From assembly GCF_000150275.1 (NCBI RefSeq), contig NW_002060946.1, positions 2,189,454-2,253,453 on the forward strand: a stretch of 64,000 bases of DNA, in the 5' to 3' direction. The first letter of the stretch is position 1; every line of letters begins with the position of its first letter. The DNA is from Trichoplax adhaerens. Its lineage: Eukaryota > Placozoa > Uniplacotomia > Trichoplacea > Trichoplacidae. The position numbers were made by a program, and so were the translations under genes. The notes beneath the pieces were generated by a model that worked only from the letters and a program-made list of their open reading frames with translations, made no database searches and was not told the DNA's origin. Below are positions 23,721 through 36,215 of the stretch, one piece after another.

Positions 23721-26359
23721 TAGGTAGTATTTAACCGGGTCATTTCCTTGAAGTGGTCAGTATTGTACTGTACATTTAGTGTACAACTTGATCCTTTTTT
23801 TTTACAGTTAGTTCTAAGAGAAAGAAATAACAGCTTGAACACCTTAAATTAAAAAGCTGAAAAGGCAGCAACGTAGTTTAACTATGGTTTACTGTGCCAT
23901 ACAACATAGCACTAGAAAAAGCTGAAGAGTAAAGACGTTTACAAAAATTGATAAACGAGTAGTTTCTAGCTATCTTAAACACTGTACACTGTACAGTACT
24001 TGACCAGAGTGTGAATACTGAGCGTCAAAAGTCAACGGTACGAAATCTGTATTTTACATGGCGATTTGCCATACTGAAGTACTAACCAATACGTGACAGT
24101 ATAGGGCGTATGGAAAGTCATTTGCGATTCGTAAGTCAAATACCACCAAATTCGCCAATGACTTTTCACACAATTTTACTGTAATCGTATGTATATTGTA
24201 TAATTGTATGTTGTATTGAGTTATTCTATATACATAGAATAGAATTAGCAATCAGATTATTTCGGTTAGACAGTATACTATACTGTATACATTATTCCAT
24301 TTATACTAGATGCCTACTAGACACAATAGTATAGCACGACCGAGAACAACAACAACCGTTGTAGTCAACGCCTATTTACCAGTATGAATAAAATTTGCAA
24401 CTCCTTAAAGACCACAGGTAGTAATCTCTCGGCATTAGTTTCTTCATTACAGTACAAAGTTATGCTTTAGAGCGCTTAAAAAGAAACAAAGTCAAAAACA
24501 AAATATAACGACGTTTATGGTTAGCTCTTTTAGCAATACACGGTATAAATTGGAAAAGGAATCTCAAGTAGCGATAGCCGGTTTTACAAGCCAGCAGATT
24601 AAATAGGGTTCTCCATTTCTAAAATCGTGTACAGTACACATGTAAACTGCATAGATCACTAATTACGCTAACTTGAAGTCGACAATTTTTTTTATTTTTC
24701 GGACAAAAGCTGCACGCTGCATGCCCGAAAGACAGTGCTAAAAACAGTACAATATGACAACCACCCGCTGACTGTCCTCTGGGCAACGCATGTTGTACTG
24801 TATATACTCGGAACTGGCTACATGATGCACATAAAATTACAGTAAAGTGATCCATTCTAATGGAATCACAGTACGGTTTATTAATACGATTACTGCTTTA
24901 TATTACCGTCCATACAACTATCTAGAATTCTTCCGATTTGCGATTTGAACAAGGAAATCTTGCAAACAAACCCGTCTAGTTTAAAGGAAATAGCACAACT
25001 AGCATATAATATAAACACTATCATCGCGGAATAAAAGCTGCCGTAGGCAGGCATAATGAACAGTCTACAAACGAAAGATTGACAGTATTGTGCCTATTAT
25101 AGAATTTATTTTCGTAAAAGGAGAAATAAAGACCAACAACGCAGTCATGCGGTTATATTAAATCCTTGAATTGAACCTTCTATAAAAGTAAAATACCACG
25201 TAACTATCACATTGGTAAAAACGAGTAGACCCACAGCTCATGATACTTCGCGCACTTGTTTATTGACAGTGAGGGGAATATTTCAGTATATGGATACTCT
25301 ACTACCAGCTTTTAGTAGCTATTGCTTACTACTTGATATCAACTTATTGTACAGCAAGCTATAGTAAATTCATAAAAAAATTTTTCAATTCCTACCGAAT
25401 TTAGATACAGTTACATACGTCTAGGAGTGATACTAAGATTTGAATTAGAAAAATTAATATTTAAACGTGGGTATCAATTAATTCTATATCAAATTATACC
25501 CGTATTTTGCATTGTATGCAACAGTTTAAAATTATCTAGTGTTCGAGATATACTAAATATACAGTATGTGCGTAAGAGTAAGTAGCATATAATTAGAACT
25601 ATAATTATATACTATATCTACAGTACGTACTTTCTATGAGTGTACAGTAATATAATTTGTATTGCACAATTTATATCAGCTGAAGTAGCCAGTTTGCTAG
25701 ATTTTGCATTTATCATCGTGGCTAGATCAGGGATTTTAAGACGTCCCTGGATAGATGAAGACTACGATCCCTTAACAATTATTTTCTATATTCTACCATA
25801 TAATGAAATAGAACACAAATTTTGTTACGTAATCTTTTAATCCTTAAAATAATATACAACACGGTACTTTCGTATAGTACACGTCTATACTTGTGATGAA
25901 TTTTCGCCGATGTCGTAGGCAAGAACTTTGATTTCTCCCTAAACTTCGCGTAAATACAAGGAATAGTTTTCAACCGATGGGCACTTACAAGATAAAATCT
26001 TACAGTCTAATTTACAAACGAGATCCTTTTCGGGCTATAGTACAAATTAAATTTTAATTCATAGTTTCATTCTATCTTGATCTCTGTACTCCAACTGACG
26101 TCAGGCACCTCCTAGGCTGAAGAGATTTTCGATAGGCGCTGGGTAATACTTGAGGCGGGCCCTAAGAATTTGCACTTCTCTCCCTCCTGACTGAAAGGAA
26201 CAGTTAATTACTAAAATCTACGTGTGCACGGCTAACAGACTAAATCATATGAAAGAAGTGTCGGCATAATCAATCCCTATTTAGACAACCGAAATTGGTT
26301 ATTAAATTATTTGTAGATTAAAAGATCAATTTGCTTAATTATAATTACCACCTTAATCA

Positions 26360-29300
26360 ATGATGACTCAACAGGTTTCAAGGCTTTTATTTATTCTTTG
26401 TCTTGTACTTATACAGGTAAGATAGTAATTTAATTTAATAAAGTTTTTATTAGTGCAAGTACCATCGACATCTTTAGTTTTATGTGAATACAAGGGCCTG
26501 AAACAGGCTCATAATATTTAATTTTTTATTTTTTTCCAATCCCTTCTCATGAGATAGCTTATAAATGAACCTCTATATTTCTGTTGGAAATCTATTAGAT
26601 AATAATGTCCTAGGAGTATTATGTACTACCATTATCAAAATTGAAGATAATTCGTTAAAAAGATCTATTGTGATACATACAGAAAGAAGTTTCAATTTCA
26701 ATTACTAATCTTGACGCGTTAAACAGTAAGAAGACCCTCGAACGCGTCAGTTCTCTACGTGTTACCACCAATCCTTCTGTACATTGCCATTGTGCCATCA
26801 TTTATATAATTTTTCTTACTTCTCTGTATACTGGTAAATGCTCTTTTCTGAAGTATAAAAAAAATACTGAATACTAATAATTAGTTTGTTATTTGCCTAT
26901 TATAACTACCGTATTAGTCTATTTCACTATCAAAGGAAGGCAAAATAATCATAAGTTGCTGAAAAAAAACGATTATTTATCGTATATTTTACTTGAACCC
27001 TTGAGTATTTAAAATATGCATGACCTACATTATTGTGATATCGATACATATACTTATATAGCTTATGAATGTGATAGTAGTAGCTGATCTTAACATTTTG
27101 GTACCCTACTAATAGTGTAGTAACACTTTTTAAGGAAAATCATTTTGAAATGGCCATAAAAACAAGAGCAGCTTTGATTTAAATTATATCGAAACATTCA
27201 TTTTTTCGTAGAACCCGTACATTGTAGATGTTGATATCTGTCTTAGCCATACAGAACTGACACAGATTTTACTTTAAACGTTGACTGTAATATTTTAGAG
27301 TGATATTAATAAATAAATTATCATTATATCAACCATTATAAATGTCTTCAGCGTATGTAGAAAATATCCCCAATACCACATTTACAGGATTCTAGTAACG
27401 ACTTCAAATTTTGAACGGAGCGACTAGGATAGGTTTTAGACTGATGTTAAAAATAACAGCAATGATCGGTTGGTGCATGCATTCACGAAATTCGTAATAT
27501 AAATGCTGAACAATTTATATCCACCGGGAAATACTGAAGTTGATTAGCGTATAGATAGAACTAATTTATTGTAATTGATTAATGGATTAAGACGATATCG
27601 ATTAATAGATAAATAAATGTCATTAATGATTTAAGAATTTATTCGATCTTAATCTCATTTTATAATTTGAATGTAGTTAGTTAGTACTATAATTTTAAGG
27701 AGAAGAAAATTCATTGCATATACGGTGGTATTCTAACTAGCGAATTTTTCAAATCTGTAACGCTGTTCTAATCTGTATCTCCCTTACTATCACGGGCTAA
27801 GGTGGCAAATTTATATGCGAATCAAGCCAAGATTACCTTAACGATGGTTCAGTACCGTAATCCTAATCAACATCTTTACACCGGGAGTAAATGTGAATTA
27901 CTATCTGGCTGCGACTACATTTTTAAAATCGATATTGGAACTGTCTCTAGCAAGTCTAGATATTTTCAAATGAGATCAAATACATTGGAAGGACGTGATA
28001 TATTAATATTTACATCTGGCCAAGATTTAGCTCCTGGTATTAAAAATCCTATCTTGGTTAACTTGCAAACACCTCTACCGGTATAGATTTAGTCAAAGAA
28101 CCTTAAATTATACTAATAACCAAATTCACTAACCTTAGTACAGGCCCTGATCTATATTACAAACATATTAAAATTAGTTATAAAATATTAAAATAGTCGA
28201 TCTTATCTATAGAATGAGAGGCTTCAAATCTCTATTGTGGTTGAACATGATGAATATAACGGGAAATACAGCTTAGTCGATAACCTAAAATATGAGTCGG
28301 ATGTTAATTCTGGAACTAATAATAATGGAATCGTTATTTTGGGTGAAAGAACAGCTACTGCTAAGACGGAATTAACAGTAGATTTAAAGATAGAATGTAC
28401 TGAAGGTTGGCAAGATAGCAAATGTGATAAAGGTAATTATAGTATTTTTCCTACCGATTCAAATATTGTAGCATGCCAAAGCAATTTTATCGCATCTATT
28501 TTTCTGATTATTAATTTTTATTTTTCCAAAAAATTGAGATTATCATAACGTTCGTCATCGTCTTTACTTAAAATTATAATATATTTGTCGCTAGAATCAA
28601 ATCCATAATTAAGTTAACGCGACCTAAACGGTTCGAAAGAATGAATTTTTCGCTTATCGTCTCGGCGATAACTAATTTTAAATGAAAAGCTAGCATATTT
28701 TAACAAGACATTAGCTGATAACATAAGAACGATGAACGAGCATTAAGATAACTTGTGATTAAATTTTAGTATCTAAAGACATTTTTGTTTATAATTAATT
28801 ACACTGCAGTAGAATCATTCTATTAAATTTACTTATGCATACCCATTGCAGCTTTATCTATTAGATGATTAATACTAAATCGTCAATTATATCTGCTTCA
28901 ACACGGATAGTGCCCTCAGTATTGTAATTTGTTAAAAATTCTGCTTTAGTCCCAATCTGAACGGATTATCGATGCATTTATTGATTATATATACATTGTG
29001 AGTTTTATTTCTCGGATCTTATTTGTTCATTTTAGAAATTCCCTTAGTTTTTGAAGCTCTTAGTATTATTTTTGATCCTCACATCACATAGCTTGTTAAA
29101 TCTTATATTCTTAACATACCTTTAACTATTTAGCCAGAATCATGGCAAAAGAGATTAAGAAGTAAACTACTTAAATTGGTTCTTTATCAATGCAAATTGC
29201 TGAGGTCAAATTTTTAACGTCCAGATCTATGGTGATGTTCGATAATCATCCATAATCAAGGCAGAAAATTAGGATTGATAATTTAAGAAAATCCTGTACT

Positions 29301-32300
29301 TTTACAGTATAGGTATAGGGCACTGTAAATACTGTTACGTTAGCATTTTCATCCTTCATTAATATTGGTATCACAACTTACACTACAAGTATTTCATTCA
29401 CCGAACGATTGAAAAGGGATAGAGATAATGATTAAACGTTCATGATCTGTAGTGAAATAAAATTTATTTCTGATTTAATCAGAGATTAAAATCAAATTAG
29501 TATCATTTTGTGTTTTAGATTTTTTAGTGTACTATTGAGATATAGAGGAAATTCTTATAGTTTTCAATATTTGCTCATTAAATGTTATTTTATGAAATAC
29601 AGCAATTTGCAGTACTGGATGTAGTCCAATTCATGGGACTTGCAAAAATTCTCCGAATACTTGCAGGTATATTAATCAAGGCTAAGTTCACAATTTTTTC
29701 CAGTTTACTAAAGTAAAGCCAAGTAAATGTTTAACAATTAATTGGAATATAACAGTAGGCCATTGGACTAGAAGATTGTTATTATATATAGTTCATAAAG
29801 AAGTATCATTTTAGCCATTTTACGAATATCCATAAAATATACTTCCGTTACTAAACTTTGATACAAACACATATCACGTTTATCAGTGTAGAACTAATTT
29901 CTGAAATGTATGTATCTCTGTGTTATAGCTGTAATAGCGGTTGGACAGGATCAACCTGTGAAACTTGTCTCAAGCGAACTGACTGTGGTAAGGTGCTATA
30001 GAAATAAAATAGAGGCTGTCAGGATAACAAGTTTATTTACAGTTAAAGTATACCCTAATAAAGTGTTAGCGGTTATAAAGCATTCCATGCTTAAACCCAA
30101 ATTAGTTTTAAAGTCATTTTTTCGTTCTATATCGGTTTAGTAAATGGTAATTGTCAACAGGGAAATGATTGTGTATGTATATCAGGTTGGCATGGCTCTT
30201 TGTGCAATATAGGTGAGATTATTTCCGTATTCTAAAATGAGCCATTACGTAGTGCAAATGGTAATGCGTAATTCTTTTGTTTATACGTTTGCTTAATCTA
30301 TGATCGTTTTCGTTATCAATTGCAGCCAATTGCTCGACAGAATGTCAGCGACATGGGCGTTGCATGGAACCTAATCGTTGCATGTAAGTTGCAAAATCTT
30401 TATTTAAGGAGAAGAGATGCTGATACAATTTAGGATTAAAGAAATTTAATACCTTTTACTGAAGACAATTATGACTCCTGCCATTTTTAAACTCACGCTT
30501 TATTACTGGCCTAATTCGTAATGGACTACACGATATTAAGAATTTTATTCTATTCTGATTATATTACAGCTTAAAGATTATAATAGTATGCGAGAACAAT
30601 ATGGCAGTTATCATCACAATAATGCTTAGTATTTATTGCTGTATGTGGAATGATAGTAAATTAGACGCAATATTACAATGCTTACTTACTGTATGCATGC
30701 TAATAACAAACATATAGCTATCGATACGCTAAGAAATATAATATTTCGTACCAGAAACCACGCACTATTTTCGCTTCGAGTCATAATTAAATCGAAACTA
30801 CCATTGAAATCATTCTTACTCGGTTGATTTCTTTAGCTGTTATCTAGGATGGACTGGGAATAACTGTGATACCTGTTTGAAAAGAAGTGGATGTTCCGGT
30901 GAATTAATACGTTCCTGTCTTTTACATTTAATGCCATACTGATGTTTTATTGAATTTCAGTAATTAATAAGGAAAATATCTAATGCAGCTGTAAAAGTAT
31001 CTCAAATTTAATTTTGATATATTCGTAGAAGAATACGACGTTAATATTTCAACTACTCAATAGTGTCATTCGTACAGCAGATATAGGTGCCTTTAACTAC
31101 TTTAAATTTAGTACAGTGATATCTGGTATCATCCTGTTTGTCTCATATCTTCTTTCAATAATAATTAATACCATAATTTAACAATATTATCAGAAAATGG
31201 ATATTGTGTGAATGGGGATGATTGCGTTTGCAATGAAGGTTGGGATGGTTCAAATTGTGACCGAGGTAATAATCAGATACGTACCAGTATTTGTTTATCT
31301 AATATTACACTTGTTTTCATCAACGAATATAATCTTGAATGCCGTTTGGTATGCTATACCAGATCATTTATATGCTACCTCCCTTACCTAAACTTTATAA
31401 TCAATGTTCACATAGCGCTTCGAAACGTCCTAATAAATAATTTATAATTTGATTATAGATTTACATCCGTGTGCTAACCCGAGTCAGTGCGCAAATGGAG
31501 GTACTTGCATAAGGCTAGGAACAAGTCAATTTCAATGCAATTGTATGGCCCAATTTACTGGTAGCCGATGTGAATATCGTAAGCACAACCGTATTCTATA
31601 TGGCTTTCGCTTAATGTAATTGCAATTAGACAATTTTACACCATGCCAGGGAAATAATTGAGTATCAGTATTCTATTGCTAAGACAAGTAAATTTTTAAT
31701 CTGAATTTATAGTAAAGGTAATTACATCAAGTACTACTGCTCCTATACGAACAATATCTAATCCACAGCTAACATCCACCGTAACACCGACAGCTGAGCA
31801 AATTAGCACAGGTAGTTACTTGATAATGGAATAGCAATTGAAAAATTAGTTCTTAGGATTTAACTTACAATTTCAAAAACTGGCATTTAATTTTTATTGT
31901 ATATTATCTACCGTTGGATCAAATCAGGAAAAATTACAGAAATAATCTCCACAGCTTATTCAACAATTACCAGTACTTCCGTTAGGTCCACGAAAATTGA
32001 AACGACTAGCTCAATGAGGACTACCATCGTAACGAATTCTTTGCAATCTGCTACAAAAACTACTGAAAGATATGAAACAGCTATTACATCAGCATTTATT
32101 TCAACAACGCTTACTCAAACATCATCTACTTTAACCATGTTCACTTCAATACCATCTACTTCAGACATATTTACTCCAACATTATCTACTTCAGCCATGT
32201 TTACTTCAGCTTCATCTATATCAACCATATCTACCCCAGCTACACTAACCCCAACATCATTTATTTCAACAACTCAAGCAGTAGTTGATTCTACAATCTC

Positions 32301-33293
32301 GAAAAGCCCGACAGTATTTACTCCAACATCATCTACTTCAACTCAAACAGTATTTATTTCAACATCTAAGAACCCAACAACATTTACTTCAACCACTCGA
32401 GTAGGTACTACTGTATCTACAACTACTGGGGGATTGCCATCACAGCCTCAGATAATTGGTATAATAGAAGGTGATGATCATTTAAATATTTCGTGGTCAG
32501 CATCTACCAGTACTACAAACGACTTGATCATGTACTATATCCGATACGAAATACGAACTGGCAAAGATGAAGATAGTTCGTGCCCAAACTGCCGAAGTAC
32601 ACCAAAGGTATCTCGATTGTACCATTTACTTGATGGGCTACCTGGAAATACGCCTTATAGGCTTAAGGTTATCGCGGAGAACAGCGTAGGAGATAGCCAG
32701 AGTCAATTCAGATTTGCTAGAACTAAAGGTTTGTTTTCTAACATAGTCGTTATAACTTATATTGTTTTATATGCTAAGCTCGTATGCAGTAATTCACATT
32801 ATGTACGAATTATACGATTGCGTACAGTTTAATTTTAGTGCCTAGTCCTTATAATCATTAGAGTGTATCTTATCTTTTGATTATTGCAATTTCTATGTAT
32901 TAATTATACAAGGCAATGGGACCCCAGGAGGAATTTCAGGTGGCACTTATGGAGCCATTGCAGGAGTAATTGGAGTATGTATCTTAATAACAGGAATTAT
33001 CATTGCATATATCAAATTACGTAAAAAACCAGGTGAGCAACGCTATTGTAAGACATAAGTGGCATATTATTATGATTATGGCAGGATTTTGCCAATTTCT
33101 ACGATTAAAGTCTGAATATTTAATCGATCAACAAATACATAAAAATGTAACAGCGGTCAGATATAAATTAACTGAAACTGTTTAATTAAACTTGCTTATA
33201 TTTGCAGCGGATGACCACCGCAGGATAGAAGATCATCTGTACGACCAAGTTTACGAGTTTACTACGGCATCATCGCAAGTGAGATATGGTTAA
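26360..33293 (+). CDS. Gene B: membrane Notch-ligand-like EGF/mucin-stalk/FN3 protein
   Basis: Inferred CDS, 14 exons: 26360..26416, 27802..28080, 28213..28432, 29603..29666, 29929..29987, 30141..30212, 30326..30383, 30837..30898, 31194..31265, 31459..31578, 31713..31811, 31928..32728, 32913..33032, 33208..33293; 722 aa. Order: signal peptide 1-19; MNNL/C2-like module 20-112 (QYRNPNQHLYTGSKCELLSG); DSL remnant 113-185 ending IECTEGWQDSKC; four DOS-type EGF repeats 186-314 from two three-exon cassettes; one canonical EGF 315-354 (PCANPSQCANGGTC); Ser/Thr-rich stalk about 355-555 with repeated FTPT.STS and ST-rich units, likely O-glycosylated; one FN3 about 557-653 with CPNC; transmembrane helix about 667-687 followed by KLRKK; short tail with YDQVYEF. 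All phases agree. The exon at 31928 could instead start at 31940. A GTGAGA near the stop could be a donor to a further tail exon. Confidence 0.82.
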
Positions 33294-33544
33294 AACTAGA
33301 TCCGCATTTACATACTTAGAAGATTTATACTTGTAATGCCGCATTAAAGTAATAGTATTTACGATGTAGTTTGATATATGATTTAGTCCGATAAATTATC
33401 TAGGAACTTAGCCTATTATCATACTACACTCTCATGAGCGGATATATAATCATTAAGTATATATTTAATGATCTATATTGTATTTAACGACGAAATTAAT
33501 TTGTAATGACAGCTTACTTGAGTTCAAAAGAGACTATATAGTGA

Positions 33545-33550
33545 AATAAA
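33545..33550 (+). terminator. Candidate polyadenylation signal for gene B
   Basis: AATAAA about 250 bp after the gene B stop codon. Common by chance in this DNA; a candidate only. Confidence 0.25.
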
Positions 33551-35339
33551 TAGATTATAGTAAATTCTGCGATAAGAGTGCATATATTTATTCTAGTACG
33601 TCGTCATATTTACCTCGCGATATTTTAGATCTGCGGACTAGATCTTGCCTTGATTCCTTATTATTCATGACAGTTATTTACTTTAATTGATTTGTCAATA
33701 TCTTTATGGCATGATTGAATTGGGAGGACGGAGCGCTCATGTACAATAATTACTTTTGAGCGATAAAAAATAATATAACCATCATGTTACATTTGATGGA
33801 GAGGAAGTATTTTCTTAAACATTTTGTAGCTGATCTATGTGATGACTACATTATCAATTGCTTTTGAGGTGGAAATGCTTAGCCTCGGCGAAAGTGAATA
33901 TTTTACAAGTGTTGTAGGTTATGGGAATCTGGTTTGAAATGAAGTCGATATTTTATGCGTTAAAAATTGGAAATAAATGTTACTATAGAATAGAGTTGTG
34001 CGTATTTCTCCTATAACGAAGAATTTACTATCGTTAGTATCTTAGTTCTACACAATTGCAATATATTATGTTGGATATATTTTATTGAATCATTTTAAAA
34101 ATTTAATAATTAGTGTACGTGTGCTGGAAAGGTTTTCAAGTAACTGCCAACCACGAGTAAGTGTATTTAGCATTGATAATACAGCTACTACACTAACTCA
34201 GCAAAGCGACGGGAGTTTGCACTAGTAATACATGATACAAGAAAGAATGTTAACAATATGAAATTAAAACTGTCATGATACCAGATCTAAAAAAAGTATT
34301 AAAAAGTGCTGCGATACTGTAACATCATCAGTGGTGATTCCGTTGTTAAAAAGTCTGGCAAGAATAGTGTACACGAGATAGCGATCATGCAACACTGCTT
34401 ACAATTATAAAGTACTTTTACCAACTATGGTCACAGAAATGCTATGGGTCGTTTAATTATCCTTTAATACTACAAATATATATTGACTGTACCATAATGT
34501 TGCAATGATCAGGGACTAAATGCGGTAAAGGATCAAACATGAACTACTCAATACCTATCGTTTGCAGAGACTACTAATGTTGCTGTAAAAATGATGAATT
34601 CAAAGTCTGGTAACAATAGGCCAAGACTTTAATTCCTTGCTAAACTTTATTTTATCACCTAAATCAGTTCATCTTGCCAGGGATTATGCCATCTTACGAT
34701 CTAATCTACAAACATAATCTATTTCGGGAGTATACTATAAACCCATACCATGGATTTTTAGATTTAAAAGTCCATATCCATACGTTTATCATAACATACT
34801 GATGCAAAATAGCCCTTGCGAATGAATAAATGAGTTGTGCCATTGATCGTCATACTGGTGTGCACTCACTGTGCAGTACACTGTTATAAAACATACTCTG
34901 CGAACATTATACAGTATTATCCGAAAGATTTTACGTTGCTAAAACTAAGAACCACTAGAAGAACACCGAAGTGGTCCATGCTAAAATAAAGTTCGGAAAA
35001 GTTAGGTATAACCACGAAGAAAAGGCTACCAAAAATTGTTTTTGGTATTTCTCTCACCTCGGTCAACTACTAGATCCATACGTACAGTACAGTACTAAAC
35101 CATATACTGTTACTCGAGATACACATGGCTCAAGCCGCTCAACCACATTCAACTGGTAACCTTCGAATACAGATGCACCGAAGTACGGACACTAGTCGAG
35201 TACAGTGCAATGTACTGTACTGTACAGTACAGTATGTACCCTTGCTGCGGGCATTGTATTGTATTGTACTGCACTGCAATACTTGTGACAGTTTGTTTAT
35301 TATTATTTATTTATTTATTATTTTCAAGTTTACTCATGT

Positions 35340-36215
35340 TTACTTTTAATTTGTAACAACATATTTTTAATTCCAAAATACAGAGAAATATTTGTTGTGA
35401 AGATAATGACTGGTACAATACTGTGCAATAATGAACCAATCAATTCATTATTGGGTGTACTGTACTGTAAACTGAAGGTATGCAGAATAAAGGAAGAGTA
35501 ATCCCACGAGATTTTGAACTGCCAAAATGGGAAACATAATTTTATATTGATTAGAAATAAATGGGACATTCCTGATAGATTGTCAAGTGCTTGGCACTTT
35601 TTGGTAGCAACAATCATTCGATTATTTGAACAATGGGCAAGATATTTGGAAAGAACTATTTCAATTTGGAATGTTTACTCATTATTGGATTATTGATAAA
35701 ATTTGATGAGTAATGGCGGGATTATTCGGTAATGAATCGATGGTTTACTGTACTGTAGTTTCGTAGCACTATCAGTTATAGAAAGGACAGCACGAGTACA
35801 ATACAAAAGTGAAGAATATAAAAATGAGAGTACATTAGTATCATCTACGATAAATTGAATTTTATTTTAATTAGGGACTACTCAAGAAGAAATTACTTTT
35901 CAAGCCACTTGGAGTGGGTATTTTTTCTTAGGAAATGTAATGTTTTCTTGAGTAGTCTCGATGCCTGTCAAAGCAAGTAATTAATGAAGCTTTCCTTGAT
36001 CGATGGGACAGTACTGTACACTGTACTGTGTAATGATAGATTAATAAATGATGATTCATCGTGTAATAAACAATATGCTTATTTACTATGAATTGATAAT
36101 AGTGAATAACTCAAATGCCTGATATACGTTGCATTGTGGCGGGTACTAATTCTTTTCCCAAACAACGCATAGTTCAAATTTTTCAATGAATTCATCGATT
36201 TTGCTTGGAGCATTA
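35340..36215. repeat. Diverged segmental duplicate, copy 1
   Basis: Shares collinear blocks with 39790-40335: AAAATACAGAGAAATATTT, TTGATAAAATTTGATGA, GATGATTCATCG, ATATGCTTATTTA, GTTGCATTGTGGCGGGTA and TTCATCGATTTTGCTTGGAG. This copy is about 330 bp longer and contains TACAGTAC runs and a fold-back element that the other copy lacks. Confidence 0.65.
35876..35957. repeat. Fold-back element, 21-bp inverted arms around a 40-bp loop
   Basis: The left arm starts GACTACTCAAGAAG and the right arm ends TTCTTGAGTAGTC. Over 21 bp the arms match at 19 positions, and the loop is about 40 bp. It sits inside copy 1 of the segmental duplication and is missing from copy 2, which fits a small inserted MITE-like element. 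No clear target-site duplication is visible. Confidence 0.6.

Larger units (their letters stand above)
20164..26359. other. Shared 6.2-kb region between divergent genes A and B
   Basis: Both flanking genes start outward from here, so it must contain both promoters. I see no protein-coding gene. Open frames of 60-84 codons (21459, 22485, 23528, 24054, 24619, 25640 and others) lack domains and splice context. The stretch is unusual in holding many self-complementary TACAGTAC/GTACTGTAC runs, a 46-bp palindrome, a double E-box palindrome and a trinucleotide microsatellite, listed separately. Confidence 0.5.
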
